From NCBI RefSeq assembly GCF_044336245.1, contig NZ_CP172346.1, positions 744,001 to 808,000 of the forward strand: a DNA stretch of 64,000 bases, given 5' to 3'. Every line of letters begins with the position of its first letter. Positions within the stretch are counted from its first letter, which is position 1. Origin of the DNA: Schlesneria sphaerica (GTDB lineage Bacteria; Planctomycetota; Planctomycetia; Planctomycetales; Planctomycetaceae). The position numbers were made by a program, and so were the translations under genes. The notes beneath the pieces are model-generated. The model was not told the DNA's origin, ran no database searches, and saw only the letters and a program-made list of their open reading frames with translations. Shown piece by piece: positions 1 through 9,361 of this stretch.

Positions 1-298
1 ACACTCAGACCCCAATAGACTGCGCATTCTGGCAAATTAGGGAAAAAACAGCAACTTTACGGACCGATTTCCACTCTTTCGGCACAGAACCGGAGGCGCA
101 CGAGCATTCCCCCGGCTCTTTAAGCCATTTCCGCGTTACTCCCATCGACAAACAGGCCGCAGTAACTGGAGATTTTTGACCAACAGTCAGCGCTCGACAG
201 GGTTCTCTACCCGCTCATCGGCATCCGGGTATCACGCCCATGCGTGACTTTGCCAGTCGTGCGGATTGTCGGCGAGCACCTGCTGACAGGAGTAATCG
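1..298. other. Left-edge stretch without a recognised gene
   Basis: This is the sequence downstream of the VanX-like gene, up to the window edge. I see no convincing open frame, RNA gene or terminator. The short plus-strand frame starting at 240 is antisense to the dipeptidase gene and has no family signature. Confidence 0.5.
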
Positions 299-1156
299 TT
301 ACGTCCCCTGGCGAGTTCGAGCACGCTCGAGCGCGGCGTCAATTTCCTTTTGGATCACAGGGAGCGGATTGAGGGGAGTTAACGGGTTGTCGACTGCCGT
401 GACACGGTTCGTTTTGGGGTCCCAGTGAACGGGACCAAATCGGGCCGGGGACGGATTATTCCTCAGCACGTGTCCCAGAGCGTCATCCTTGTTGAAGTGC
501 CAGAATTCGTAGGGAAAATGAACCAGTCCCTCGGATTCCAGCATGGCTGTGATTTCGAGGCGATTCTTAAGTGCTTCGGGCTCAACGAAGGGAGACCGCA
601 TCGGCGTCCGTTCGCTCATCTCAAGATAATGATTGCCCCGCCAGACTTCGCTGCCATCCTCGCGTGAGAACACAGACACGTCGATGGCCGAACCTGACAT
701 GTGAGTCCCGATCTTCGGAATGTTCGCGATTAAAACAATCGCACGACGGAAGACCAGTTCAGCAGACGGAATCTCGCCACCGTTCTCCCAGATGCATTTA
801 TTCAGGATCGCGTCGAAAAGTTCTGGCTTACGTACGAGTTGGCCCTGCATCTCTAACGAACGGAAGGCATCCTCGATTTTCAGGATCCAGCCCCGATCAT
901 TCATCGCTTTACCAACGGCCATGACGACGCTAACCAGGCTCTCCCGCATGAAGAACACGCGTTCGAGGTCATCTGCAATTTTTGAGGTCGAGAACTGCAT
1001 CTCGATGCCCGCTGACTTGGCCGCTTCAGGCAATGAGGCGAAGCCCTCTCCACACTCTTCAACGGGGTGTGTTAAGAGAAGCTGGACAATGTCATAGCCC
1101 CGCTCCATCTGTTCAGCCCAATACGTACGTCGGGCTGCTTCGTCTGTCTGACTCAT
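299..1156 (-). CDS. VanX-like D-alanyl-D-alanine dipeptidase (peptidase family M15D)
   Basis: Predicted zinc dipeptidase of 285 residues. The zinc-site pattern of the family is visible: THMSGSAID near residues 151-159 supplies H152 and D159 (family motif SxHxxGxAxD), and EFWHF near 217-221 supplies E217 and H220. Family members cleave D-Ala-D-Ala or related dipeptides during wall turnover, or confer glycopeptide tolerance. No signal peptide is evident, so it is probably cytoplasmic. It is the last gene of a minus-strand cluster, 72 bp after the M81 peptidase gene, so co-transcription is likely. No vanH or vanA homologue is nearby, so a housekeeping or peptide-salvage role is more likely than resistance. 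The family call is firm; the substrate is inferred. Confidence 0.85.
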   Translation of the reverse strand: MSQTDEAARRTYWAEQMERGYDIVQLLLTHPVEECGEGFASLPEAAKSAGIEMQFSTSKIADDLERVFFMRESLVSVVMAVGKAMNDRGWILKIEDAFRSLEMQGQLVRKPELFDAILNKCIWENGGEIPSAELVFRRAIVLIANIPKIGTHMSGSAIDVSVFSREDGSEVWRGNHYLEMSERTPMRSPFVEPEALKNRLEITAMLESEGLVHFPYEFWHFNKDDALGHVLRNNPSPARFGPVHWDPKTNRVTAVDNPLTPLNPLPVIQKEIDAALERARTRQGT

Positions 1157-1228
1157 CTTTTCTCGACCTTATCGAATAAAGGCAATATCGGGGTTCGGAC
1201 CACATCAGAAACACGTCAGACGACTTGA

Positions 1229-2752
1229 TCACGAACGACGGAACACATCGGCAACGGGCTCAAACTCACGCACAACATCCAGCGGGAACATTGGATGGCT
1301 GCACTTTTTGTGACCCAATGACTTCACATTCGCGCTGGTCGATCCCGGAGCATCAACGTTAATCAACTTCGCGCACCAGTCCGCAAACATGTGATGTTCG
1401 CAGTGCGGAGACTTCACGACCACCAGATTGAACCGCCGAGGATCCTGACCGTTGGCATAGAAATAAGATCGATCAAACAGACTGACGGGCCGGGTTCCGA
1501 CAACGAGCGTCAGGTTGTCGGCTTCCAGTACGGCAGTGTCTCCGGAATCCCAGGGCCAGCCGAAGGACTCGCTGAAGAACTTCCCATCCGACAAGAGTCG
1601 AACTCGCGCGACAATCTCCAGCGGCTGGAAGCGCGCCGAGTCAACCGCCCCCCCAACCTTCGTCTGAATCGTTGCACCAACGCCGGCCTTGAAGGCCTGC
1701 TGGACTGCTGCGGGGTCGACAATCGGAGCCAGTACCCGCCCACGGTAACATTGCTTCACAACTTCACGAATGATGGCGTTGCTGTCTCCTGACGCGCCGG
1801 AGCTGGTGGCATCTGCGGCATCCATTAGGATCACGGTCCCCTCAGGGATTTCGGCAGCAATTCGAATGCTGTCGGAGAGACTGGTCAGCGGAACCTGCAT
1901 CTTCTGGTGATGCTTCCAGAAGATCCGGGCGATGTCGGTCGCCTTCTGTTTGGCCCCCTCTTCATCACCATCCATAACCACGATGCAGTTACTTCGCAGT
2001 TCAGGAACGTCTGTGAACGGATTACCCCACATGACGCTGGCCCCAAGGCCTCCCTTCGTGGATTCAATCTCCTTTGCCACCTGAATGCACTCACGGATGA
2101 GTCCCGCCTCTGTGATCATTTCATCGCCGCGTGCCAGCACGGGAATTTTTACGCGAGCGGTCACAGGCCGTGCTCCCTCGGCCAGAATCTTCATCAGCAG
2201 TCTGGCCGCACGGACACCCGTCTCAAAGAAGTCCACATGCGGATAAGTATGAAAGGCCACGACGGCGTCACTCAGTCGTAACATTTTGTCAGTCAGGACG
2301 CCGTGGAGATCGAGCGATACGACGAATGGGATCGATTCCCCAAGGATTCCGCGGGCAATCTCCAGCAAGGCCCCTTCCGGATCATCTTCCGAAGCAGCCT
2401 GCATCGCTCCGTGCAGCGAGAAATAGGCCGCGTCGACCGGCCCCGAGTCTTTTGCCTGTTGAAGACACTTCGCGAAATCATCACACAATCGCTTGAAGCT
2501 TTCCGCCGTCAGAACCCCACCTGACGTATTGGCACTTGCCCCGAATGTGGGTGCCAGTTTCACACTTGAATCTGCGTCGAAAACGCTAAGTGCCCCGCCG
2601 ACTTCCTCGCGAACTTTGCGATGATGTGACAGCAACTGCTCTCCCCGCACGATGCGGAAATCTTCAAAACAACTGCTGGTGGGATTGAAGGTGGAAACTT
2701 CCTGTTTGCATTCGGCAATCACGATTCGAGGCATTTGTCTCTTCACTGTCAT
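1229..2752 (-). CDS. M81 family metallopeptidase (MlrC / microcystinase C-like)
   Basis: The 507-residue product has the MlrC layout. The start contains PRIVIAECKQEVSTFNP, the typical M81 N-terminus. HGAM in YFSLHGAMQA and the SLDLHG segment lie in the metal-binding N-terminal half, and a glycine-rich C-terminal MlrC domain follows (DAADATSSGASGDS). Family members are metallopeptidases; MlrC hydrolyses a linear tetrapeptide of microcystin, but most homologues have unknown substrates. The gene starts 47 bp after the ceramidase-like gene and ends 72 bp before the VanX-like gene, which suggests an amide/peptide catabolism cluster. A second possible start lies at 2734, seven codons in. Microcystin as substrate should not be assumed. 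Confidence 0.85.
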   Translation of the reverse strand: MTVKRQMPRIVIAECKQEVSTFNPTSSCFEDFRIVRGEQLLSHHRKVREEVGGALSVFDADSSVKLAPTFGASANTSGGVLTAESFKRLCDDFAKCLQQAKDSGPVDAAYFSLHGAMQAASEDDPEGALLEIARGILGESIPFVVSLDLHGVLTDKMLRLSDAVVAFHTYPHVDFFETGVRAARLLMKILAEGARPVTARVKIPVLARGDEMITEAGLIRECIQVAKEIESTKGGLGASVMWGNPFTDVPELRSNCIVVMDGDEEGAKQKATDIARIFWKHHQKMQVPLTSLSDSIRIAAEIPEGTVILMDAADATSSGASGDSNAIIREVVKQCYRGRVLAPIVDPAAVQQAFKAGVGATIQTKVGGAVDSARFQPLEIVARVRLLSDGKFFSESFGWPWDSGDTAVLEADNLTLVVGTRPVSLFDRSYFYANGQDPRRFNLVVVKSPHCEHHMFADWCAKLINVDAPGSTSANVKSLGHKKCSHPMFPLDVVREFEPVADVFRRS

Positions 2753-2799
2753 CAGGTAGGTGCGGTTCGGACAACGTCAATTGAGCGGAGAACGGACGA

Positions 2800-4107
2800 C
2801 TATTTCGTCGGCTTGAAGGACTCAAACACGTCCGCCAGTACCTTGTCTGCAAGTCGTCCCAGTTCGTCAAGGATGATTGGTTCGGCTTCCGGCAGAAGTG
2901 GCGACATGTTGGGCTCATAACCACCGTACTGGTGAGACTCGGCGGTGCAGATATATCCCAGACTTCCATTTGCATAACCGATGACAATTGGAATAGCCCG
3001 GTCAGCGATCGCTTGTTCAATCTGAAGACCATATTCCACCATGGGCTCGCCCGGCATCGTCAGCAGCAGGAAATCCCCAATTCGCAGCGCCTGCAGCTCA
3101 CAACGTTGCTTCTCCTGTTTGCCCGGCAGTTCGATGATGCTTGTGGCGCACTTGAGAGGATAAATGGTTTTGCGTTTCGACAGCTCTTCCCGCACCACAC
3201 TTCGATCTGCAGCACGGACCACGGCGCAGCCAAGGTTCCGCCCCGTCCACTTGATATCGGCTTCGTCGCCACAGCGATACGGCACTCCCGGAAGATTCGG
3301 TCTGATGTCTCCGGCACACCCTTGCAAAAACAGGGTTTTGGTTTTCGGACCGTAGATCGTTTCCACAAACGTCTGAGCTTCTCCCGGGAAATCGGCTGTG
3401 ATCTTGGGGAAACCACCCGGAAACGGTGGAGTCAATTTATCTCCCCAGGTAAACACACACGGATGACAGACCGCGTGCATCAATACCGCCATCGGTTCCA
3501 GCGAGCGACCGTCGTCGATCCTCAGGACTTTCACACGATGATCACAGGGGCCTTCAGGATTCAACCGCACGACGGCGCGCCCGTTAATCACTTTCCGTCG
3601 GTTAATGTTGAAGTCGATGCGATCTTCGCCATAGCCGATCGTCACCGGTCTCATTTCTTTGGCAGCTGCGGCCCCGGCAGCACCGATCTTCGCCGTGGTC
3701 TCTCGATTCCAGGCTGCTTCACGGACCCAGCCTGGCCCTGAATGATTGTGTGAGGCTGCCACCAGCACATTCTCATGAGGCGTTCCTGTCCCATGCGAGA
3801 TTGCATCCCGCAGCATCTCGACCATCTCTGTCGGTGCGTCAATGAGATCCACCGTGACGATCGCGGCCTGCGTCTGCTCGTTGGCAATTAACAGGATGCC
3901 GGCTCGAAGAGGATCTCTCACCCCATTCGTAGGCCGAACGTGCCCCACCACGGGAGTATCTGCAGGCGGCGTGATGTCCACCTTGGCCACCCCCGCTTTG
4001 AGATTGGATTCAACGCGGAATTGAAATGCCTCATCTGCGAAAAGGGGGCTGAATGCAAAAAGAAATGAAGCGATCACCGAAAAAGCTCGAATCACTGACG
4101 AATTCAT
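2800..4107 (-). CDS. Secreted neutral/alkaline non-lysosomal ceramidase N-terminal-domain protein
   Basis: The 435-residue product starts with a clear signal peptide (MNSSVIRAFSVIASFLFAFS followed by PLFADEA), so it should be exported. The mature start contains AGVAKVDITPPADTP and later VLVAASHNHSGPG, both typical of the neutral ceramidase N-terminal domain. The usual C-terminal immunoglobulin-like domain of full ceramidases is absent, as in many short planctomycete homologues, so true ceramidase activity is doubtful and amidohydrolase is the safer description. It is the first gene of the minus-strand cluster with the M81 and VanX-like peptidases, so all three may release amino groups from amide-linked substrates. 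That shared role is inference from gene order. Confidence 0.8.
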   Translation of the reverse strand: MNSSVIRAFSVIASFLFAFSPLFADEAFQFRVESNLKAGVAKVDITPPADTPVVGHVRPTNGVRDPLRAGILLIANEQTQAAIVTVDLIDAPTEMVEMLRDAISHGTGTPHENVLVAASHNHSGPGWVREAAWNRETTAKIGAAGAAAAKEMRPVTIGYGEDRIDFNINRRKVINGRAVVRLNPEGPCDHRVKVLRIDDGRSLEPMAVLMHAVCHPCVFTWGDKLTPPFPGGFPKITADFPGEAQTFVETIYGPKTKTLFLQGCAGDIRPNLPGVPYRCGDEADIKWTGRNLGCAVVRAADRSVVREELSKRKTIYPLKCATSIIELPGKQEKQRCELQALRIGDFLLLTMPGEPMVEYGLQIEQAIADRAIPIVIGYANGSLGYICTAESHQYGGYEPNMSPLLPEAEPIILDELGRLADKVLADVFESFKPTK

Positions 4108-4220
4108 CAGGAAATATCCTCACCGCGTAGACAATTTGGGAACAATATCCATTGATGTGACAGAATGCTGTGGATGCCCTTCAGAAGCAACCCATAGAAC
4201 CCGTCCTGAGCGACACGATT

Positions 4221-4250
4221 CGTAAATCCACACCGCGTAAATCCACACCG
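4221..4250. repeat. Perfect 15-bp tandem duplication
   Basis: CGTAAATCCACACCG occurs twice head to tail (4221-4235 and 4236-4250) between the dinB stop codon and the start of the ceramidase-like gene. It lies about 115 bp upstream of the ceramidase-like start. It could be a duplicated regulator site or a replication slippage product. Confidence 0.7.
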
Positions 4251-4279
4251 CGGGCAAATCAGCAGATCGTCGTCAGCAG

Positions 4280-5446
4280 CTAATCTCCGGACTTGTCGAG
4301 CCGAGTCCCGCGATGAATAGCTGACTTGCCGAACTTCTCAGCAATCTGGTCGGCGATGCGATCCAGCTGCTGCTGACGCTGGCGATGGGGCTGATCAAAA
4401 AGCAACTGCTGAGATTTTTCCGAACCATCAAACCGGCTGACGCCAAACCCCAGCAATCGGATCGGCTGCTGCCGTTGAGGCAGGCGATTCAAGAGAAGTT
4501 CCAGCCCCGCTTCCAGTAATTCCCGGGTGATGTTCGTCGGTTCTGTGACGGTTAAAGACCGCGTTACCGTCTGGAAATCGGGAAATCGGACTTTAATCTC
4601 GACACTGCGTCCTTTGAGATCGTGACGTCGCATTCGACGGGCCACTTGTTCGACAAGGTCAACGAGCCAGGCCCTGAGAATTGCCGGATCAGAAATATCT
4701 TCCGCAAATGTCGTCTCGTTGGAAATTGACTTTGCTTCCCGATCTGGAACAACTTTGCGGCCGTCGATTCCCTGCGCGAGCTGCCAGTAATGCTCCCCTG
4801 CGGTCCCAAAAAGTTCCTTCAGCCGATTCAGGGGCATCTGTCTCAACTGGCCAATCGTACGAATCGCCAGCCTGTCAAAGACCTGTCCCGTCACCTTTCC
4901 TACTCCCCACAACCGTCCTACCGGCAGTGGGTCGAGAAAGGCCTGCACCGCATCCTCGTCAACCACGACGAAGCCGTCCGGCTTCTTGAGTGCACTGGCA
5001 ATCTTGGCAACGAACTTCGAATTGGCGACCCCCACCGACGCCGTCAACTTGAGTTCGCTCCAGATCCGATATTTGATTTTGCGGCCGATCTCTGCTGCGG
5101 ATCCAAACAAGTCTTCACTTCCCGTGACGTCGAGAAAAGCCTCGTCGAGCGACAGGGGCTCAACCAGCGGCGTGAACTGCTCGAAGATCTCGCGAATCTG
5201 ACGAGAGACTTCCGCGTAGTATTCGATACGTGGCTTAATCACGATGGCATGTGGACACAGGCGTAGGGCCCGGGCCGCGGACATCGCGCTGTGGACACCA
5301 AACTCGCGGACCACGTAGTTGGCGGCCGCGACCACTCCCCGCCCTTCCACGGATCCGCCCACGATGACCGGCTTACCGACTAGGGACGGATTGTCCCGTT
5401 CTTCGACGGAGGCATAAAAGGCATCCATATCGATATGCAGGATCAT
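4280..5446 (-). CDS. dinB: DNA polymerase IV, Y-family translesion polymerase
   Basis: The 388-residue product is a full-length DinB. The N-terminus has ILHIDMDAFYASVEER, with the first catalytic aspartates. SLDEAFLDVT near residue 100 has the second acidic pair, and TASVGVANSKFVAKIAS is the typical palm/fingers segment. HhH-type sequence (LPVGRLWGVG) and the little-finger region follow. The enzyme performs error-prone bypass of DNA lesions. No beta-clamp-binding peptide is obvious at the very C-terminus, which is rich in basic residues. No LexA-type operator was recognised upstream, so damage induction cannot be shown from sequence. It is an ordinary chromosomal gene and unrelated to the replication genes of the mobile elements downstream. 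Confidence 0.95.
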   Translation of the reverse strand: MILHIDMDAFYASVEERDNPSLVGKPVIVGGSVEGRGVVAAANYVVREFGVHSAMSAARALRLCPHAIVIKPRIEYYAEVSRQIREIFEQFTPLVEPLSLDEAFLDVTGSEDLFGSAAEIGRKIKYRIWSELKLTASVGVANSKFVAKIASALKKPDGFVVVDEDAVQAFLDPLPVGRLWGVGKVTGQVFDRLAIRTIGQLRQMPLNRLKELFGTAGEHYWQLAQGIDGRKVVPDREAKSISNETTFAEDISDPAILRAWLVDLVEQVARRMRRHDLKGRSVEIKVRFPDFQTVTRSLTVTEPTNITRELLEAGLELLLNRLPQRQQPIRLLGFGVSRFDGSEKSQQLLFDQPHRQRQQQLDRIADQIAEKFGKSAIHRGTRLDKSGD

Positions 5447-6075
5447 CGAATTTCCGATCGCTCAGGTGTGAACCAGAGGATATCGCATCCGCGGAGCTGG
5501 GCTTTCCACATGGCAGGCTTTTCCAAAAAAGTTTGGGCGACTTTTAGAATTATGCGAGATTATTTCGAATATTTCGCTACTCTGGCATGTGGTGTCTCGC
5601 TGTGTTGCATAGCCAAAGTGACAAGCTCGAAGTCCAGCTTGGTCCGGTTTCTCCCAATGTAACGACTGTGGTGGACGACGGGCGGGCAGTTTGGCTGCGG
5701 CTGTATGTTTCGTGAACTGGCGATGGATAGCCCTTGCAGGTGCGAACGATAAATCTGGTCGTCTGACTGGCTGTTCTGGACCTCTCTCTAACGGATTTTT
5801 GCTGAAATCCGATTCGATTTACCTCCAGTCAGGTGATTGCGGCGGTATTGGAACATCGTTTCCTCGCGTTTCGTCTTCCTTGACCAATGGATACCGATTG
5901 TAACGAGTGCGCCGGTTGTAGGTTTTGCGTAATTGTTTTCGTATGCAAACCTGTGGTCTGGGGTATTTCGCGCTACTGTCGGGTCCTGAATCGTCTCAGA
6001 TTCGTAGAGACTCCGACGACTGCACGTCCGTCAGTCGCCGCTTTGCTCCCAGGCTGATTTTGACAGGTAAATGAT
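5447..6075. other. Intergenic region between divergent genes
   Basis: This 629-bp spacer separates dinB (minus) from the DUF2156 gene (plus) and should hold both promoters. Two short plus-strand frames (5435-5662 and 5691-5903) have no family signature and poor start context, so I treat them as chance. No hairpin or tRNA-like structure stands out. Confidence 0.5.
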
Positions 6076-7221
6076 ATGGCTGAAATGCTCACGCTCGAGC
6101 CCGTTCTTCCGTTAGTCAAAATGTCGGTGGGACCGGAGACGCTTGTCGCCGCCTCTCCCTTGATGCAGTTCGTTTACGAACATGGACATCAGCCGGATTC
6201 CTATCTGGCGACAGCTCCGGGACGGGAAACGTTTTGGTCAAGCAACCGAGACGGAGTCGTCTCTTACAAACGCTATGGTCGAAACGTCCTGATTAGCGGC
6301 GGGTTGATCGCTGCTCCGGAAGATCGCCCAAAGCTGCTGCGGGAATTTCTCGAATTCACAAATTCCCGCCACTGGCGCGCCAGCTTCTTCTGCATCCCCG
6401 AAGAAGATTTACCTGTCTTCCGTGCTCAGGGATACATCGCCAATAAGATTGGCGAAGATGCCGTAATCAACCTCCGAACGGTCACCTTTGCCGGCAAGAG
6501 TTTTGAATGGGTCCGTCGGCAAACGAATTACTGCATCCGACACGGCGTCACGGTCGAAGAAATTCGGCCCCAAGAATTGTCTCAGCATGCCTGGACCGAG
6601 ATCCTGGGGGAACTGGACGAGGTGTGCCGGGACACAATGAAAATGAAGCCCCAGGTCAGTGAGCTGACTTTCTTCGACGGCTCCCTCGGCGCCCACAAGC
6701 TCGGATTCCGGCGACTTTTCGTCGCCCGGACGGAACAGGCCGACGGCAGTCGAATCGAAGGGTACGTGGTCTGCAACCCGATGAACGGAGGTGAATCCTG
6801 GTCCACCGAAATTTATCGTCACCGCGCCGATTGTGTTCGAGGCACTGTCCCCTACCTGTTCCACCAGATTGCACTGCGGATGCAGACTGAAGGAGTCCAG
6901 GAACTCAACCTGTGCATTGCTCTGGCGAGAAACTGTGAGGATCCGATTCCTGGTGACAAGCCGTTCCTACGGAACAGCCTGACCTACTTCCGGAATCACT
7001 TCTCTGTCTTGTTTGACCTGGACGGTATCGACCACTTCAAGAGCCGCTTCCGTCCAAACTACTCTAACAGCTATGTTTGCACCGCACCCGGAATCTCTCC
7101 CGCAAATATATTCGCGACAATTCGGGCCTGTGGGCTGTTGCGAATCAGTCCCTTGAAAACGATGAACTTGATCTGGAAGCGATTGTGGAAAAAGCGAACT
7201 CATGCGAGCGCCGCTGAGTAG
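6076..7221 (+). CDS. DUF2156 (phosphatidylglycerol lysyltransferase C-terminal fold) protein
   Basis: The 381-residue product resembles DUF2156, the GNAT-fold domain also found at the C-terminus of MprF. Visible signatures are an early SYKRYGRNVLISGGL segment, the central FEWVRRQTNYCIRHG basic helix, and the C-terminal ELNLCIALARNC and FRNHFSVLFDLDGIDHFKSR segments. There is no signal peptide or membrane helix, so it lacks the flippase part of MprF. Related domains transfer an aminoacyl or acyl group to lipids or peptides; the substrate here is unknown. It is followed after 18 bp by a second GNAT-fold gene, so the two are probably co-transcribed. Confidence 0.7.
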   Translation: MAEMLTLEPVLPLVKMSVGPETLVAASPLMQFVYEHGHQPDSYLATAPGRETFWSSNRDGVVSYKRYGRNVLISGGLIAAPEDRPKLLREFLEFTNSRHWRASFFCIPEEDLPVFRAQGYIANKIGEDAVINLRTVTFAGKSFEWVRRQTNYCIRHGVTVEEIRPQELSQHAWTEILGELDEVCRDTMKMKPQVSELTFFDGSLGAHKLGFRRLFVARTEQADGSRIEGYVVCNPMNGGESWSTEIYRHRADCVRGTVPYLFHQIALRMQTEGVQELNLCIALARNCEDPIPGDKPFLRNSLTYFRNHFSVLFDLDGIDHFKSRFRPNYSNSYVCTAPGISPANIFATIRACGLLRISPLKTMNLIWKRLWKKRTHASAAE

Positions 7222-7239
7222 CCCGCAATTGCCTGCAAT

Positions 7240-8502
7240 ATGTGGCGGAAACAACAGATGAAGCCGACGACATACCAGTGTGAACTCTACGAATCGATCG
7301 ATGACGTTGATCAAGAGGAATGGCGGGAAATTTGCCGCCAGACCAACAATATCTCACTCGATCCCCGGTTCCTTAAAGCGGTAGAGATCTCTTTCGCGGC
7401 CGAGTCGAAAATCTGGTACGCCATTTTCAGGGATGAGAATGGACGTGCCGTCGCTGCCACCTGTTTCTCTCGATTCATGGTCGATGGATCAATGATGGCC
7501 CCATCTACCATCCAGAATCTGGCTTCGCGGGTCAGACGGGTCTGGTCGGGGTTCATGAGACTCCCAATCCTGCTGTGCGGTCTGCCAATCAGCATGTGCG
7601 ATCATCAATTGGCGATTGCCGAAAATGTCGACGACGAGGCGCTGCTCACCGCGCTCGATGCAACGGCAATCAAAATTGCCAGAAAAGCACGTTGCCGACT
7701 CATCTCGTTCAAAGAGTTCCCTCCCGCTCTCGCGAAGCGGATGGATCGGCTTTCGCAATTTGGCTTTCTCAAGGCCCGAAGTGTCTATGCGTATCACCTC
7801 GAGGGCGAGTACGGGTCCTTCGACAATTACCTGGCCAGCCGGAACAGTTCCACGCGGCAGAATATCAAACGCAGCTTCCGCCGTTTCGACGAAGCGGGTC
7901 TGACGTGCGAACAGGTCCTGGGACGCGACGGCATTGAGCACCTCATCACTCCCGAGGTCTATGAACTGTATGTGAGAGTCCTGGAACGAGCTGACGTCAA
8001 GTTCGAACGAATCCCCCTATCGTTCTTTCATGAACTCGCACGGCAGATGCCCGATGACTCCCATTACACGATCATTCGCAAAGGTGAAAAAATCGTCGGT
8101 TTCGGCTGCGCCGTGGCGGGAATGGGTCAGCACTCGCTGATCGTTATGGGACTGGACGACGCTTCAAATCGTGATACCGACCTGTATTTCAACATCGTCT
8201 ATCGAGGAATCCAGGACGCGCTCGTACCGGGCGTTCGTGTCATCCACATCGGAGCGGCCGCGGACGAATTCAAACAACGAATCGGTTGCCAGGGAGAATG
8301 GCTCTCCATTTACGTGAAAACGGCCAATTCCCTGGGCAATCTGTTCATGCAGCAGATTTTCAAGCTCTGTCTCGATACGCAGGACGCATATAACGCCCCG
8401 GCTCCATCATCTCCCCAAAAACCGACCCCCAAACCAGTAAAGACCGCAGCCGACACGAATCGACAAAAGCTGGAACTGGAGTCGCTAACAATCGGGAAGT
8501 GA
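7240..8502 (+). CDS. FemAB-like GNAT N-acyltransferase (Acetyltransf_6 type)
   Basis: The 420-residue product is a double-GNAT protein of the FemAB/Acetyltransf_6 type. Typical features are the SFDNYLASRNSSTRQNIKRS segment and FRRFDEAGLTCEQ around residues 190-225, and a C-terminal half with LYFNIVYRGIQDAL and VIHIGAAADEFKQRIGC. Relatives add amino acids to peptidoglycan precursors or act in exopolysaccharide synthesis; no such neighbours are present, so the substrate is open. The last 50 residues are low-complexity, rich in Pro, Ser and Lys. The start at 7240 (MWRKQQMKPTTYQ) may be too far upstream; MKPTTYQCE at 7258 is an alternative. Confidence 0.65.
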   Translation: MWRKQQMKPTTYQCELYESIDDVDQEEWREICRQTNNISLDPRFLKAVEISFAAESKIWYAIFRDENGRAVAATCFSRFMVDGSMMAPSTIQNLASRVRRVWSGFMRLPILLCGLPISMCDHQLAIAENVDDEALLTALDATAIKIARKARCRLISFKEFPPALAKRMDRLSQFGFLKARSVYAYHLEGEYGSFDNYLASRNSSTRQNIKRSFRRFDEAGLTCEQVLGRDGIEHLITPEVYELYVRVLERADVKFERIPLSFFHELARQMPDDSHYTIIRKGEKIVGFGCAVAGMGQHSLIVMGLDDASNRDTDLYFNIVYRGIQDALVPGVRVIHIGAAADEFKQRIGCQGEWLSIYVKTANSLGNLFMQQIFKLCLDTQDAYNAPAPSSPQKPTPKPVKTAADTNRQKLELESLTIGK

Positions 8503-9170
8503 TGTCGTCACTGCACCGAAGCGGTAATCTACTACCGATGCCGCTACTGACATCGCTCACGAACCGCCTGCGTCCGCTCCAGTTCCCGCCTCGTACTTGC
8601 TGAATAGGCCATTTTTTTGTCGTTGACCGCCGCGACCGTCAACGAAGTCCTCACGCACCCGCCACAGAAGCAGGCGGGAGCGAGAATGGAAAAGGGGATT
8701 CCGACGGGCCAATCCCACTTCCCTCCCCCAAGTACTCGCTCACTCGTTGGGACCTGGACAACGGAGTGACTCGCAATCCTTCCACTGCGAGGCCCCCTCA
8801 TGGCGTGAAATTCAATCTTCTCAACGTTGCAGCCAGTCGCCCCTCACGCCGCTGGTTTTCGTCAACGAGCCGAACAATTGGAACTTGCCCCCATCGCCCT
8901 TACCCAATGGTTCCCGCGAAAGAAATCCAAGGACCTCGCGACAGAGCTTCGCTGGCTTGCCCGAATCGTGAGAAACTGTAGACTTCACCGAAACTTGAGC
9001 TTAGAAAAGCTGGAGTTTGTGCCGACAGATGAATTCTGGCAAAAATGAGCCGCTCATCCCATCAGCACAAAACCTGAGTTTCGTTCACAATACGTGGAAC
9101 CTCTGCCAGACCGTGAGGCGATGCCAGCGGACGTCAGACGTTGGAACCAACAAAGAGACAGAACAAAGAA
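8503..9170. other. Gene-free junction region left of the integrative element
   Basis: Frames of 70-85 residues exist here on both strands, but none has a family signature, a good ribosome-binding site or coding-like composition. The region ends at the tRNA half-gene that marks the left end of element 1, so it is the last chromosomal sequence before the island. Confidence 0.5.
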
Positions 9171-9212
9171 TTGCGCCCGTAGCTCAGCTGGATAGAGCAA
9201 CGGATTTCTAAT
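9171..9212 (+). repeat. attL: 42-bp copy of the 5' half of tRNA-Arg(TCT)
   Basis: The 42 bases from 9171 to 9212 are identical to 25438-25479. They contain the acceptor 5' strand, D arm and anticodon stem-loop of the tRNA-Arg gene. After base 9212 the identity stops in the 3' anticodon stem and there is no T arm, so no functional tRNA can be made here. This is what remains on the left when an element integrates by crossover in the anticodon region and brings its own 5' tRNA half, which rebuilds the intact gene at 25440. Confidence 0.88.
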
Positions 9213-9232
9213 AGCGAATGGCGGGATGTTCC

Positions 9233-9265
9233 AAACCCCTGAAAACACTATGTTTCATGGGGTTT
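9233..9265 (+). terminator. Hairpin just inside the left end of element 1
   Basis: AAACCCC (9233-9239) pairs with GGGGTTT (9259-9265), and TGAAAC pairs with GTTTCA inside it around a short loop. A loose T-rich stretch follows on the plus strand (GTTCGTTATTTT). It could terminate transcription entering from the chromosome, or take part in the attachment region. Confidence 0.5.
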
Positions 9266-9321
9266 GTTCGTTATTTTACCGACCGTGAAATACCATGTAA
9301 GACCTCCGTTTTCGGTAGTCT

Positions 9322-9340
9322 CGGTTGTCGACGACAACCG
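9322..9340. promoter_or_regulatory. 19-bp perfect palindrome, candidate recombinase arm site
   Basis: CGGTTGTCG, one A, then CGACAACCG form a perfect palindrome 110 bp inside the left end. The same CGGTTGTCGAA core occurs as a tandem pair next to the right end of the same element (25365-25389). Shared motifs at both ends are typical of integrase arm-type sites; an operator for the following gene is an alternative. Confidence 0.5.
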
Positions 9341-9361
9341 CTTTCACTCCATGGATGTCGT

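Noticed and set aside
2932..3741. 269-residue plus-strand frame
   Set aside because: It is fully antisense to the ceramidase-like gene, which has a signal peptide and family motifs.
5435..5903. Two plus-strand frames of 75 and 70 residues
   Set aside because: They lie in the spacer between divergent genes, lack ribosome sites and resemble no family.
8544..9048. Short frames on both strands left of attL
   Set aside because: No ribosome sites, no family signatures and mutual overlap; the region looks non-coding.
9173..9212. A second functional tRNA-Arg gene
   Set aside because: Only the 5' half is present. The T arm and the acceptor 3' strand are missing, so it cannot fold into a tRNA.
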